The notes under the pieces: generated by a model
Databases searched by the model: none
Seen by the model: only the letters and a program-made list of their open reading frames with translations
What the model was told of the DNA's origin: nothing
Made by a program: the position numbers and the translations under genes
Source of the DNA: Sphaerosporella brunnea
Taxonomy: Eukaryota > Ascomycota > Pezizomycetes > Pezizales > Pyronemataceae
Reading direction: 5' to 3'
Assembly (NCBI GenBank): GCA_008704415.1
Contig: VXIS01000061.1
Location: 1 to 64,000, forward strand
DNA length: 64,000 nt
Shown here: positions 33,901-45,078 of the stretch, in pieces
Numbering within the stretch: the stretch's first letter is position 1
Layout of the letters: each line of letters opens with the position of its first letter

Positions 33901-35575
33901 CTGGCGATAATTTTCGACCACGTCATGGAGCTCCTCAGCTGTCGAGTATCCATAGCCTTGTAGAAAAGAATTAGCCCATTAGGAAATAAAAATATGAGGC
34001 GAAAGTTGCAACCGACAGGCTTGATGGTGTCCGAGAACATATCTAGGCTTCAGCATTCCTCGCCCCACGATTCCAGATTGAATCCTGCTTGGTCATGAAG
34101 TGAGCACCGGAGAATATCATCCTTTCTTGAAAACAACCTGTACAGACCTCACAATCTCCGGGACGTCGTTGGCACTGATCACATAAATATCCATAGCATT
34201 AAACCGAGTGCCGAGCTTGATTTTACCCGAATTGGACTTTCCAAAGTCTATGGCAATCTGAGAATAGTTGTCGATATAGACAGCAGTGACATTCGCGTGT
34301 TCTGGATTCGAGTTCACTTCCAGGTAGAATGGATCCGAATGATATCTTATGATGTTAGCCTTGTGCTCGAATTTGACTTGACTGAAACCGAGAGAAGTAA
34401 ATGGAGGCTTGAGGAATGGGGTTTCCGAGCTATAGCACCGCAACAACAAAATGTTCGCCCAGCACCCACGCTCGTTGAGCACCCATCACTGTATTGAACC
34501 AAGTACTTACAACGGCTCCCGTTGATCTAAAGGCCCATGGTTGTAAACTTGCTGGTACTGCATGTTATCACTGTCTGTGCCACGGTTAGAGGAAACTTCA
34601 GGAAAGCGGTTGAGGACGCCGAACTCACTGAAATAGTTCATGAAGGTGGCCTCTTTTAAGAAATTAGAACCTCCTTGCTCTCCAAATCCCACGTATTCCC
34701 CATGAGCTGGTTTTATTATATCCAGAACTACTTCCTTCATCATATGATGCTCTGGATCCCGATGCCAGCGAAAGGTTTTTGGGGTTGTCTGCCACACGAT
34801 CTTTTCGCTTCCTTGCTTGGCCATGCCATTCCTCAGTTCTTGTGGCATTGGATAGAGCTCTGGCAACGGCATCAATCTCCGGATAGCCTGCGGGACGAAC
34901 TGTCAATAGCGGGTTTTACTATTAGCAGTGATGGTATTGGCAGTACCTGAATCCTGAAAGGCTCCTCGTAAATTACCAGGTTCATCCCATCGCCGACCTC
35001 GTGATCTCGTTTCTCCTCAAAGTCCATAGCTTTTTCGACTCTGATTACGTTGGACTAACGGCGGTTGACACGTCAATGCCAACGTTCCCCCACAGTGAAA
35101 TTGATGTTTACCGAAAGTGTCCAATAGCGGGCCCCCTCTTGGACACAAGGACCTGCCAAGTGGGATTCCCACTCCACACCTCTATACACATCCAAATCAT
35201 GAATAAGCTTGGAAGTGTAGTCTTGCAAGATCGTCCGGCTATGACAGTTATCAGTAACAAATCCATCCCCCCCTTTGCGTTATCCACTTACCTATTTTCA
35301 TCTCCATATTCGTCTGGCCCCTCCACTGAAGGGTCATACCGTATTCTGAATACGGTAGGTCTGATGAATTGAACCACGCATAGCGTCTTGTCGTCAAAAG
35401 TGAGGGTTACTCCATGGTAGTGACCTCTTCTATGTGGACTCCCTTTGACTCCCGGTGGTGGCTTTGGGGGCTCCAAAGAGATACTAGTGACTTTCTTTGG
35501 TCCACCCCAGGCCTTTGCCGCATCAAAGTAATCTTCCGCTCTGCAGAAGTTAAGAGGATCCTTTTTACCCGCCAT
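30973..35575 (-). CDS. Alpha-1,4-glucan lyase (GH31, EC 4.2.2.13)
   Basis: This enzyme cleaves alpha-1,4-glucans (starch, glycogen, maltosaccharides) from the non-reducing end by beta-elimination, releasing 1,5-anhydro-D-fructose. The model has 17 exons: 35575-35292, 35238-35112, 35054-34947, 34899-34629, 34574-34511, 34345-34148, 34084-34017, 33956-33856, 33787-33612, 33533-33393, 33181-33109, 33040-32895, 32840-32378, 32310-32125, 32073-31612, 31550-31341 and 31272-30973. All phases agree (952 aa). Family blocks are 'DPLNFCRAEDYF' at the N-terminus, 'NMQYQQVY', 'NSNPEHANVTAVYIDNYSQI', the GH31 catalytic block 'LEFVWQDMTTP' (Asp398) and 'GLWTGDNASTWDFW' (Asp485), then 'GSDTGGFEP' and 'YLPLGYFWYTSNLRPWDDQG'. 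No signal peptide, so intracellular, as expected for lyases acting on glycogen. Some donors are unusual (GTCTGT, GTCGGT), chosen because only they restore conserved residues. Intron 10 (about 211 nt), exons 11 and 12 and the last intron are least certain. An ordinary GH31 alpha-glucosidase is less likely because the lyase-specific N-terminal and loop sequences match. Confidence 0.9.
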
Positions 35576-36816
35576 GCTGAGAACGAACGTGGGACGTGAA
35601 AACAGAGTTGAGATCAAGAATCCGTCTAATTAGAAATATTAGTACCTATGGGTGATGGTAAGAGATGGAAACAAGAAGGAAAGACGGAAGGAACTTTAAA
35701 GGAGACGCTAGGAGAGACGCTAGAAGAAGCTTGGCTGGAAAAACCCATCGTGGGATCAATCTGCATACGCGTTCCTAAGGCACCCCCTTCGTAGGTGCCA
35801 ACTAGATGAAAACGCATGGTTGTTCTAGAACGCTAGGAAACTATTTTGGTTGCGGCCGGCGGATACCCCTTAACAATCGTGATGAGGAAAGTATATCTTT
35901 GTGGTCCGTGCGCGGTTGGCCGTTCTAGGCAAATTTTGCCGAGATCCCGAGGCACGGGTTCTCACTCGTTATCATATACTCGGCAAAGTTGCCGATTTCA
36001 ACTTCTCCACAGGATCTTTCACTCTTCCGTTGACATAATGTCGCAGGTAATAGTTGCAATAATTCAGCCCAGGGTTTATGGATAAATAAAGCGGGAAGTT
36101 GCGGACATCCGCGTGGTTCCGTCGGATTCGAGCGATCTGGAGAGTGTTGGAAGTGCTAGACGATGATGCATGACGTTGTGACAGAGTTTGTTTCTCAACG
36201 CACGTGTTGTTCGGTTAGGATAAGATGCGGCTCTGCGGAAGCCAAGAATCGGATTGTCACCTTTCCTCTTGCGTACAACAGACAGCTTCCTCGTCCTCAA
36301 GCTTTCCATACCACCACACAACACACCACTCAACTGCCACTGCAATCTTTTTTGCTGTGCTTCAGGACTTAGCGATTCCATCTCTAGAACCGAGCCGAAT
36401 GCTAGCCTATGAAACACCACCTCTCCAGCCTCTTTTCCCGTTATTCATTTGCACGGCAATTTTTACTGGCTCTTGGATTGCGGTTCAATAATATTCTTTG
36501 CCTTTCCCATGAGTTCCGCAGACAGACCATAACAAGCATTTACACGTGTAGGATCACAACCGCTACGACGACAGCCGATTCCAACTCTACCCAGCGCATC
36601 CAACAAACCAACCATTCACAACTCATCATTTAGTCAGCCATCCCGAGATCCCACTACTTCACATCACAACCAAACGCGCAAACCAAAAACCTCTGATCCG
36701 TACGGGAAGGAAAATAACTTTTCGACAGCGCCGCCGCCCTCCCTTGCGATCAAGCCAGCGCCATGCCAACTCAAAATCCTACTCCCCAGCCCAGAAAGCC
36801 GCACCCCCATAGCAAA
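35576..36816. other. 5' flank of the glucan lyase gene
   Basis: No gene. It probably contains the lyase promoter. A 92-codon-scale frame at 36225-36491 has no motif. Confidence 0.35.
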
Positions 36817-36907
36817 GCGCCAATAGCTCATTTTGGGAGAGAGAGCGTCCGACCGAAGTCCATTCGGCCCTATCCAACAGCTCGGGGAAACCTGAAGGTT
36901 TGGCGCA
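36817..36907 (+). pseudogene. Degenerate tRNA-Phe lacking a T-arm
   Basis: It starts GCGCCAATAGCTCATTTTGG and keeps CCGACCGAAGTCCATTCGG (altered anticodon arm) and the 3' end GGTTTGGCGC with a following A. The T-stem-loop is deleted. It is non-functional and inverted relative to the intact copy at 37462-37563. Confidence 0.7.
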
Positions 36908-36990
36908 TAGAAGCCTTTTTTTTTGGTGGGCCCTGTTTGGTTGAACCCAGTATGGCACCGATACTTGTGCGGCTCTACCCCCTCAAACCG

Positions 36991-37014
36991 ATACTGACCT
37001 CGCGAGGTCAGTAT
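36991..37014. repeat. 24-bp perfect palindrome
   Basis: ATACTGACCTCG is followed directly by its exact reverse complement CGAGGTCAGTAT. One half-site (CGCGAGGTCAGT) recurs near 15931. It lies between a tRNA-Phe relic and an intact tRNA-Phe. Function unknown. Confidence 0.8.
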
Positions 37015-37407
37015 CCAACTTTTTTTCTTTTTGCGCGAGGCTACGCTTCTAGTATCGGATGTCGGGGGTGGTCGGACACCGAATACCGAGCCATAGATAT
37101 ATTGATTGATACCGGTAGGTAGTGAGCGAAAGCCAAACGGTCCGAAAAACAAAGCGTAGCCATCGAGGCGAAGGTGAAAAAAAAAAGACAACGTAGACGG
37201 CAGGCCCCCCCCCCCCAAACAACAAACAACGGGTTGGTCTTGCCAGCGGCCTATGCGTTCGACCGACTCTTTTTTTTTTTTTTTGAGAACCAGCTTCACC
37301 AATTGTTTTACCCGGCTCTAGTCAGCTGCATCCGTTTTAATCACGCTGCCAATATGCGATGTAAGCTTGAAAGCTCCGATGTCCAAAATACCATTTGCCA
37401 AACCAAC

Positions 37408-37408
<1 letters not shown>

Positions 37409-37455
<47 letters not shown>
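37409..37455. repeat. Long poly(A) run next to tRNA-Phe
   Basis: A run of about 46 A on the plus strand ends 7 bp before the 3' end of the minus-strand tRNA-Phe. On the tRNA strand it is an extreme T-run and would act as a Pol III terminator. It could also be a retroposition tail or slippage product. Confidence 0.85.
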
Positions 37456-37457
<2 letters not shown>

Positions 37458-37461
37458 ATCA

Positions 37462-37526
37462 TGCGCCAAACCCGGATTGAACGGGTGACCTTCAGATTAC
37501 CCCGGATGTGGATATGACCGAATGGA

Positions 37527-37557
<31 letters not shown>

Positions 37558-37563
37558 TAGCGC
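37462..37563 (-). tRNA. tRNA-Phe (GAA) with intron, copy C
   Basis: On the minus strand it reads GCGCTAATAGCTCAGTTGGG, anticodon GAA in CAGACTGAAG, an intron with CCATTCGGTCATATCCACATCC, T-arm ACCCGTTCAATCCGGGT and end TTTGGCGC plus A. The intron differs slightly from copies A and B. Confidence 0.9.
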
Positions 37564-37880
37564 TGTGTATAGTCTACTTGTTTCCTCCACGTGATTACCC
37601 AATCCCAACGTGATTGCACGCATTACAAACACACCCACACGCGGAAGAAACAAGGAAGTATAGTAACATGTGATTAAAGTTGATCCCCGTCTATTAGATC
37701 GCCAGTAGCTTACACCTCACACTCCGGCCCGCAGCAGCAACCAGCGGTAAAAGTAAAAAAGCGAAATAGAAAAAGGAAACCGAAAACAGCAACTCTTTTT
37801 TTCCCAATGTTTTTCCTACCCACCCCCCCTCTCAAACCCCGGTCATGCTGTGAGGTAGTGATGATGCGGATGGGTAGTGT
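37564..37880. other. Intergenic
   Basis: No feature between the tRNA and the 3' end of the phosphoribosyltransferase gene. Confidence 0.35.
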
Positions 37881-38703
37881 TTAGTTTCCATTCGGCTTCG
37901 CAGTGACCTTCTTCAGCGCCGCCTCGTTCGCGAGCCGGTCGTGCTCATCGATATTTGTAGCCTCCCACGGGTAGCAGCACCATTCATCGCCGACAGTCTC
38001 CGCAGCGAGGTAGCGGCCCTCCTTCATCATGTCATCCGGGAGGGCACCCTTCTTCGGCTTATCCTTGTTCTATGCCCACCACCGCATCAGCGCCGCCCAA
38101 AGCCCACCTTACGGTAAGGGGGGGGGGGTGAACTCACATGCAACACAAACACAAAGAACCTCGTCTCCTCCCCCTCACGTCCCATCAGCTTTGCCGCCTC
38201 TTCAACATCCTTCTTCAATTCCTGCACCGCATACTGCAGGGTGGTCCTCGTATCGTCGACCTCATCCACAATCAAGATGTTCCGTCCGACCAAATCGCTC
38301 TGCTTAACTGCAGAGAAATCGAGCCACTGAGTACGCGTGACGGTGTGCCCCGCAGCCTCCTCGGGCCCGTCCGTGGCGAGCTTCTCGTAGAGCGACAGTC
38401 CGATCGCTTGGATCGGGATGTTGGGCGAACCGGGCGTCTTCAGGAAGCTGCGGAGGATGCGGGCAGGGACGTAGCCGCCGCCGCCGATGCTCCGGGGGCG
38501 TTAGTGATGGTGGTGGAGGGAGGGGGAGAGAGGGGATGTACGCGATCATTAGGCTCGGCTTCCATTCGCTCAGGATCTTGGGTGCCGCGTTTTGGCAGAG
38601 CTTGTGGACCTGCGGGCGCGCGTTAGCCAGGCCAATCCATCACTCCAATCCTCGCATCTGTGTGACGAACCTCGTTGTAGGTGATGTACTTGCGGTTAGC
38701 CAT
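37881..38703 (-). CDS. Xanthine/hypoxanthine phosphoribosyltransferase
   Basis: Purine salvage enzyme that transfers the PRPP ribose-phosphate to xanthine, hypoxanthine or guanine in the cytosol. Four exons, 38703-38671, 38609-38542, 38489-38138 and 38069-37881, give 213 aa. After splicing the N-terminus reads 'MANRKYITYNEVHKLCQ', then 'KPSLMIAIGGGGYVPARILR' (residues about 25-47). The PRPP-binding loop 'ILIVDEVDDTRTT' lies at about 105-117 with the two acidic residues expected. The C-terminal part has 'DEWCCYPWEATNIDE'. Length matches yeast Xpt1 (about 209 aa), whose overall pattern it follows; substrate preference (xanthine versus hypoxanthine/guanine) cannot be fixed from sequence. The last intron begins GTGAGT next to a C-run. 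The gene is on the same strand as CYB2 downstream but is presumably transcribed separately. Confidence 0.88.
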
Positions 38704-39276
38704 TTGTTTGGTAGTGTATCGGGGAAAAAGATGTAGTAGTGAAAGATGTCGGTGGTGAAGGTGTGACGACGAAGAAAGAAGTGGCTGCTTGTTCGGTTTT
38801 GAACGCACCGAAGTATTTCCTTCTAAGCCAGCAAGCTTTACCCCACCAACCAAAACGCCTTGACACAGAAAAAAGAAAAAAAAAAACCCCCAGCCGGCCG
38901 TTGGTAGACCCCGTGCCGCTAATACGAGTCGGGAAAGCCTACGGCGATGTCCGATGACTCGGATCGGATTCAGAGTGATGACATGGTGACTGACGAACGA
39001 AACGAAACGAAACGAAACGGATGAAATGAAATGAAGAGCTTCTTCTGGCAATCACAAGCGTCGTTTTACGTTGCGCCTGGAAATGGGAGATGACTTTGGC
39101 GAAACTTTATCTCGCACAAACCTGCATATGTCTGCGGGGTAGACAATTTGATGGATAGTGGTATGTGCGCGCCTATGTTTGCTCGGCGACAAAGAATAAT
39201 GTTTTTCTATCAAACATGGATATCTCTACATCGCCATGCCTTTTATAACCCTCCGGCCCCCCTCCAATAATTGCAC
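38704..39276. other. Intergenic between XPT-like and CYB2 genes
   Basis: Contains a short GAAAC microsatellite (about 38997-39018). It should hold the promoter of the phosphoribosyltransferase gene and the 3' end of CYB2. No gene. Confidence 0.4.
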
Positions 39277-40903
39277 CTATAAGTTCGCCTTCGCCTTGAA
39301 CGCCGGGTTGACCAGCGGGTCATACACACCACCGTACAGCACATCATTGCCCGTTGGGACAGTGTGCACGTGCAATCCCCGAGTATCCACCAGGTCTGGG
39401 GTGAGATCCTGAATCCTGTTGGCTCCGATCAGGCGCATGTTCATCTCGAACTCATCCTTAAGCAGCTGAATGGCGCGACACACACCGGGCACGCCGTAAG
39501 CGCTCATGGCGTACAGGAACGGCCGACCGATACCGACTCCTTTCGCACCGAGACACACCGCCTTGACAACATCGGACGCGCGTCGAACCCCTCCGTCAAT
39601 GTACACCTCGATCTTGTCTTGCAGGTTGCGCGCGCGAAGCTCCTGCATAACCTCGCCGAGCAGCTCGATGCCAGTGGGCGCGGTGTCGAGTTGACGGCCA
39701 CCGTGGTTGGAGAGGACGACGCCGTGCATGCCGTGCTCCACAGCCTTGATGACATCGTCGACGCGCTGCACACCCTTCAGCACGATCGGCATCTTGGTGA
39801 TTTCCTGGAAGAACGGCATGTCCTTCCAGTTGAGGCTGGGGTCGATGAACGACGAGATCGCTCGTGCAGCTCCCTGGGAACGGTCAATCGAGTCTTGGTC
39901 GCCCCCCTTTTGCACGTTGCTGCCATCGTCCGCGAATTTTGAGCGCATGTCCTTCTCACGACGGCCCAGCTGCGGCGCATCGACCGTGATGAAGAGACCT
40001 TTGCATCCCCGCTTTTCGGCGTGTTGCACGATACGCTTGGTGATGTTACGGTCCTTGTTGACATAGAGCTGGAACCACTGTGTCTGCTTCCCGTCCGCGG
40101 CGTCTACAATCTCGTCGAACGAGCACGATGCTAGTGTTGGAATCATTTGGATGATCCCATGCTGTGCCGCAGCCCTCGTGAGCACCGTCTCTCCTTCTGG
40201 GTGTCCCAGCTTTCCGAGCGCGGTAGCCGTGATGTAAAAAGGGATGGAACACTTCGAGCCCAGCATCGTGGTGGTCATGTCGATCTTTTCCACGTCGATG
40301 AGGATCTTTGGTCGGAACCAGATCTTGTGGAATGCAGTTCGGTTCTCGCGCATCGTAATCTCGTCGTCCGCACCGGAGGAGTAGTAGCCCCACCCTGTCC
40401 GCCTCATTACCTGCTTCGCCACGTACTCGAAGTCGCTCAAGTTGTAGCATTGGTCCAGCGCTGGCATGTGCTTGATGCGCTCTAGTCGTGCGGCCTCATC
40501 GGCGTCAACCTGCTTCTCCTCGACCTCGACCGTGCTCATGTCCACCTCGCCCAGATGGAACTTCTTGTCCAGGTACTTGTCGAGAGTGTCTGGCGGGTGG
40601 ATCGGGTCGAACTCTTCTGTCGCATCCTGTTGCGCTTCCCATCAGCTGTGTTCTGGCAGGTTGCATTCGCGCGCGCGTGAACGCACCTTTCCGGCGTATT
40701 TCAGAATGATTTTTGATCCTCCAGGGCTTCGCGCGAATGCATTGTCAGTTTTTTTTTTTTCAGGAATATATTCTGGCAGAACGATGGGATGCGCACTGTT
40801 CTGGCAGGAATTCTGTGACATCATAGGCCTTTCCGTGCACAATCACCCAGCACGACTCTTTCGTGTTGTGAGCACCAACATCGACACCAGTAAGTTTTGC
40901 CAT
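39277..40903 (-). CDS. L-lactate dehydrogenase (cytochrome), flavocytochrome b2
   Basis: Oxidises L-lactate to pyruvate, with electrons passing from FMN through a b5-type heme to cytochrome c. Three exons, 40903-40797, 40726-40687 and 40626-39277, give 498 aa. The N-terminal cytochrome b5 domain has '[20 protein letters not shown]' with heme ligand His36 (created by the first splice) and His59 in 'FDPIHPP'. The FMN-dependent alpha-hydroxyacid oxidase domain runs from about residue 100 to the C-terminus with '[16 protein letters not shown]', '[10 protein letters not shown]', '[16 protein letters not shown]', the active-site block '[14 protein letters not shown]' (His at about 357) and '[11 protein letters not shown]'. 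No mitochondrial presequence is evident, unlike yeast Cyb2, so it may be cytosolic or a related 2-hydroxyacid dehydrogenase. The 3' tail was read directly. Confidence 0.92.
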
Positions 40904-43162
40904 TGTTAAGGGAGGGAGGGAATTGGTATTCGGATGTTGTTGTTGGTTGGGAGACGCGGGAAGGGGGCGGTTTTGAAGCTTGCGTTGATGATTCTGCCAG
41001 TGTGGCTTCGGGAGAGCTCTCGGCAAAATGACCGGCGAACTAAAATGTGGGGAAATGATCTGTGTGGGGCAGCCGCCCAGTTTAAAGCCTCGCGGAGATA
41101 AGACGTCAACGGCTTCCGTGAGATACCCGATGACGACGATCCAGTTATCTCTTTTTGGGGTCCATCAGGCCTTCGTTCTTTGATATAAACCACTGTATGT
41201 GCCTCAGTCGTCAAGCAACAACCGACCATTCACGCCGATTCCCACCCACGCAATTATCCGGTTTTTCCAGCCCAAGTACACCTCGCAGACAAGACTTTTG
41301 AATTCCGTGGCATCGCGAAGGACCTCGGGAGCCGTTTGTTGTTCGCGCATGCTGGCACTTTCCAATCGCGCTTGGATTAATGGAGATGCGTCTCCGTGTG
41401 AGATACATCCTCCAGAGTCCAGAGAAGCGGAGTTCCCAATGCACTGTCGGCAACGGCTCCGGCATGAGCTGTACTATCTATACATGCCATACCTATGCTC
41501 CGGCAGACCGGAACGGGGAAGCATCCCGGGGGAACGGACAGCTTTTTAAAGGAGACCCCTCCACGGAGTTCCACCGCGGAAGATAGTTCTCCAAAATGAG
41601 AATTGTAATCCGGCCAATCGAGAAGCGTGGGCGTGGTTATAAGGAGAACGTCCGCTTCCCCGAATGTGCATGACGGAACCACCGCTGATCCGGAGTGTCG
41701 TTTTGTGACAGTTGGTGATGCACGATTGACCTCCGAGAGTGCCACAGCTCTCTATGTATATACATCCGTGCCGATTTCCACGCTGTGCACTCAATGTGGA
41801 TCCGGAGCCCGTCCGATATGCGCACGGCCCGACTCTGCGGAGCAAAAGCGGAATACGATGATGACGTCAGCAATGCAGCATCGCATAAAACAGTTTTTTT
41901 CGCTTCCTGCACCAAGAGGAGACCACCGCCTTCCGGCCGCTTTCTCCATGTCTACGTAGAGAAACCGCCGTCGTTTCGACCGCACCGGCCACGGACCCTC
42001 TCCCCGAGCTTCTATTGGCTGTCGAAACCCAAAGAGCAGGATTCTCGTTCCGGTCGATGAACGGATGTTCGGCTAGAGCAGATGACAGGACGGCGGGATC
42101 CTCACGGGGTCCGGTTCCATCGCGCCCTCGGCCCAGTTAGGTTGGCGGTGCTTTCGTAAGCGGTGCTTCTCTTGGAAGCAACAACAAGGCTGGCAGTGTC
42201 GAAGGGAAACGGCCTTGTTGCATAGGGCTGGAGCAGCAGCCGCAGGATTCATCGTGGCTCGTGAGGCTTTTTGACTCTCGTGCAGCTGTGCTTTGATCTC
42301 TCTCCACGTGATGTCGCTTACACCCTCGAGCTCGCCCATGCCATGTGGCCCGTACTCGGAAGCCTTAACGCGCGCTGCGTCGTCCCTTTCGTCATTTCTA
42401 AGCTGCGGGAGTGCTGCGGCTGGTTCCGTGCACTGGTCGGGAGAGTTGTTCCACCAATATAAACACCGTGATCCAATCACGTTCGCCATCGCGGTCCAGT
42501 CGCACAGCACCGGCGAGCTTGTGATGGATCGAGTGAGTGCCTTGCATGCACGCAATTTCCAGATCACGAACGCAAGAAACCACTGGTCACATTTCTCCCG
42601 TCTGGCGTTGCTTCTTCGTCAAACGCGCGCGCGCGAGGCCCTTAAACATCGCCGCTGCCCTTCGAAGAACGCTGCTTTCTTCAGGCCCGCTGCATCAAGT
42701 TGACGTTACCGGCAAGTGGAGTAGCTATCCATCTGGGCGGTTGTGTTTCGTCTCGCGCCACCAACAGAGCCCCATCCCCGATATCATCCCTCAACCCCCC
42801 CCCCCCCCTCAAAAAAAAAAAACAGAGCGACAATAACAACCGCCCCCCCCCCCCCCAAAGATAACCCCCCCTCCTTTCCCCCCCCAAAAGATAACCCCGC
42901 GCCCTCCTTCCTCACCGCCGGAGTCCCGACGCGCAACAGTCGCTACAGCTCCCAGCTACAAGCTCGAACCAACCAACCTTCTCCTTTCTCCTCTCACCCC
43001 TTTTATTCGCGCATCCAAGTACACACACGTCCCCCGACGTCCCCGCCCGTCGCCACTTCCATTAGTTGTCGTCGCCGAGGCCATCAGCAGCAGCAGCAGC
43101 AGCAGCAGCACAGCTACACCCCCCGCGACGATCGGCCAGCGCGGACGTCACGCACAAGCACA
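40904..43162. other. Long divergent intergenic region
   Basis: About 2.26 kb separate the divergent CYB2 and Rab starts. No clear gene is seen. The upstream part has C-runs and CT-rich low complexity and a CAG tract at about 43084-43108. The region should contain both promoters and the Rab 5' leader. Confidence 0.4.
42073..42489 (-). CDS. Short unrecognised open reading frame
   Basis: A 138-codon frame from an ATG at 42489, Cys-rich near its end ('CQPCCCFQ'), with 'DITWREIKAQLHE' in the middle. It has no known domain and no clear splice pattern. It could be a small hypothetical gene or chance. Listed because it is the longest ATG-initiated frame in the CYB2-Rab interval. Confidence 0.2.
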   Translation of the reverse strand: MANVIGSRCLYWWNNSPDQCTEPAAALPQLRNDERDDAARVKASEYGPHGMGELEGVSDITWREIKAQLHESQKASRATMNPAAAAPALCNKAVSLRHCQPCCCFQEKHRLRKHRQPNWAEGAMEPDPVRIPPSCHLL

Positions 43163-44451
43163 ATGAGTCTCGAGGCCAAGCTGGTCGTGCTAGGAACCCA
43201 AGGTACGGAATGATTCCATCCACAGCTGCCAGAGCTCTGTCGTCCGGTTTGCCCTATCGCCAGCGTTCCCGGCGGCGCGAAAAAAATAAAAATAAAAAAA
43301 CAAAAAAACAACGGCAACAACAACGACTCACCGGAATTTGTGACTTCCGCGTCAACCGTTGCGACAGAGAGAAGAGAAGGAGCCGCCTGACACACGGATT
43401 TATTATCCCAGCGCTTGCATAATCCGTAATCCATGGGATGGATGGTGGTGGTGGCGGAGCTTACCCGCGTTCCTCGTGTTCTTTGTTTTCTGCCTGTTGC
43501 TATGTGGGACGGACGCTGACCCCGTGGGCTGTGGCTATTGTAGGCGTGGGAAAAACGTCGCTCGTTGTCAGGTACGAACTCGATATCCTCTGCACTTTTC
43601 GTCCCCGTGGCTTGCTTGTTGACTGAGTGCTTCTGGCGACAGATATGTCAAGAACACTTTCGACCCGGAATCGGCGTCAACGATAGGCGCTAGCTTTTTG
43701 GCGAAGAAGGTAGTGGTTGATGATTGCCTAGTGAGATTGCAGGTATGTATCTTCCCCGGCCCGTGCTGTTGGGATCAACTGACAGTCGTTACCAGATCTG
43801 GGTGTGTATATCCGACATTCCCCAACACTACATGCCGAGAAGAAGAAAAACTAACGGCGGGCGACGGCAAAGGATACGGCAGGACAAGAGCGCTACCGCA
43901 GCATATCAAAGCTCTACTACCGGAGCGCCAACTGCGGCATTCTCTGCTACGACATCACCAGCGAAGAATCCTTCCTCGCAATGCACTCATGGTACCCCCC
44001 CTTTCTTCGCACTCCCATCTCCCCCCCCCTCTAACCTAAAACGCCTCCGTCTAAAAGGCTTCTCGAACTCAAGAAAAATATAAACAACAACATCATCATC
44101 CACATCGTCGGCACCAAGGCGGATCTGGTCAACGCCGACCCGTCGAAGAGAGAAGTCCCATTCGAGAGATGCGTAGCCTACGCAGCGGAACATTTGGGCG
44201 ACAACGAGGGCCTCGGATGGGCCGGCATGGACGCCTGCCACGAAATCTCGGCTAGGGACGACACAGGCGTGGACGAAGTCTTTGAAGTGATCGCCAGGAA
44301 ACTGGTGGAGCGCCGCCAAGAGATCGAAATGGAACGCCTCTACGGGCCCGGCGGCGGCGGCGGCGGCGGCCAGAGCGCCAGAGGCGGCGGAAGAGACAGC
44401 GCAGTAGACGCTGCCAACGACGCGGAGAAAAAGAAGGGCAAATGCTGTTAA
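43163..44451 (+). CDS. Rab-family small GTPase with 6-nt micro-exon
   Basis: Membrane-trafficking GTPase of 228 aa from six exons: 43163-43202, 43544-43571, 43643-43742, 43796-43801, 43873-43991 and 44058-44451. G1 is 'GTQGVGKTS' (residues 11-19), formed across the 341-nt first intron. The switch I region has 'STIGASF', G3 is '[11 protein letters not shown]' (58-68), G4 is 'GTKAD' and G5 is 'EISARDD'. The C-terminus ends in Lys-rich 'KKKGKCC', a CC geranylgeranylation motif. Exon 4 is ATCTGG (Ile-Trp); without it the invariant Trp of WDTAGQE would be lost, and flanking splice sites (CCAG before, GTGTGT after, branch-like CTAAC before the next AG) fit. The sequence resembles a fungal Rab clade whose members carry long C-terminal tails; the subfamily is not assigned. 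It converges on ARP6. Confidence 0.9.
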
Positions 44452-45078
44452 AAAAAAAGGCGAACCCAAACCCACTATGGGTGGGGGGAACGATGATACG
44501 ACTACGAACGATATGAATATAACGACAGGACTGGGCTGGAAAGGTGTATACTCAGGGTTTTGTTTTTGTTTTTTTTTGTCTTGTTTGCCTTTGCTTTTGG
44601 TTGTTGGGTGGGGGGGGGGGGGGAGGGGGGAAGGGGGCCGGCTGGATGTTTGTCGTTTTTAAATTCTTCGTTTCTTCTCTGCTTGGGTGCGTGCGTGGCT
44701 TTGGGTTTCGGCGGCATTTATTCTCCCCTTCCGTTTTTTGAAGCTTTTTCACTTTTCTTTTCTTTTTTTTTTTTTTCTCTCTCTCTCTCTGCTGTCTTTT
44801 TCTTCGTTGTTGCTTGGGTAAATAGCACGGGTGTGTGTGTGTGGTATATTGGAAGCAGGATTTGAGGATAGAATCGATATCGTGATGGGGTTGCTGATCT
44901 TACTTCATCTTCATGCTAACTCACTCGGTGTGGACGTTGGATCAGAGTGACTGTCTCCCTGGTGTTTGTAAACTGAAATCTTGGGAGGCTGCGAATCGTC
45001 GATTGCCATTTTGTTCTGCGCGATACAGCAATTTGTCTTTATCATACACTATACCCCCCCCCTCCTCCCCAAAAGCTC
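44452..45078. other. Convergent 3' interval
   Basis: Homopolymer-rich 3' sequence of Rab and ARP6 (G-runs near 44610-44636, T-runs near 44757-44775), no gene. Confidence 0.4.

Noticed and set aside
36664..37302. 212-codon minus-strand frame over the tRNA-Phe pair
   Set aside because: Crosses a tRNA relic, palindrome and homopolymer runs; chance frame in repeat DNA.
39364..39942. Plus-strand 192-codon frame opposite CYB2
   Set aside because: Antisense shadow of conserved CYB2 coding sequence.
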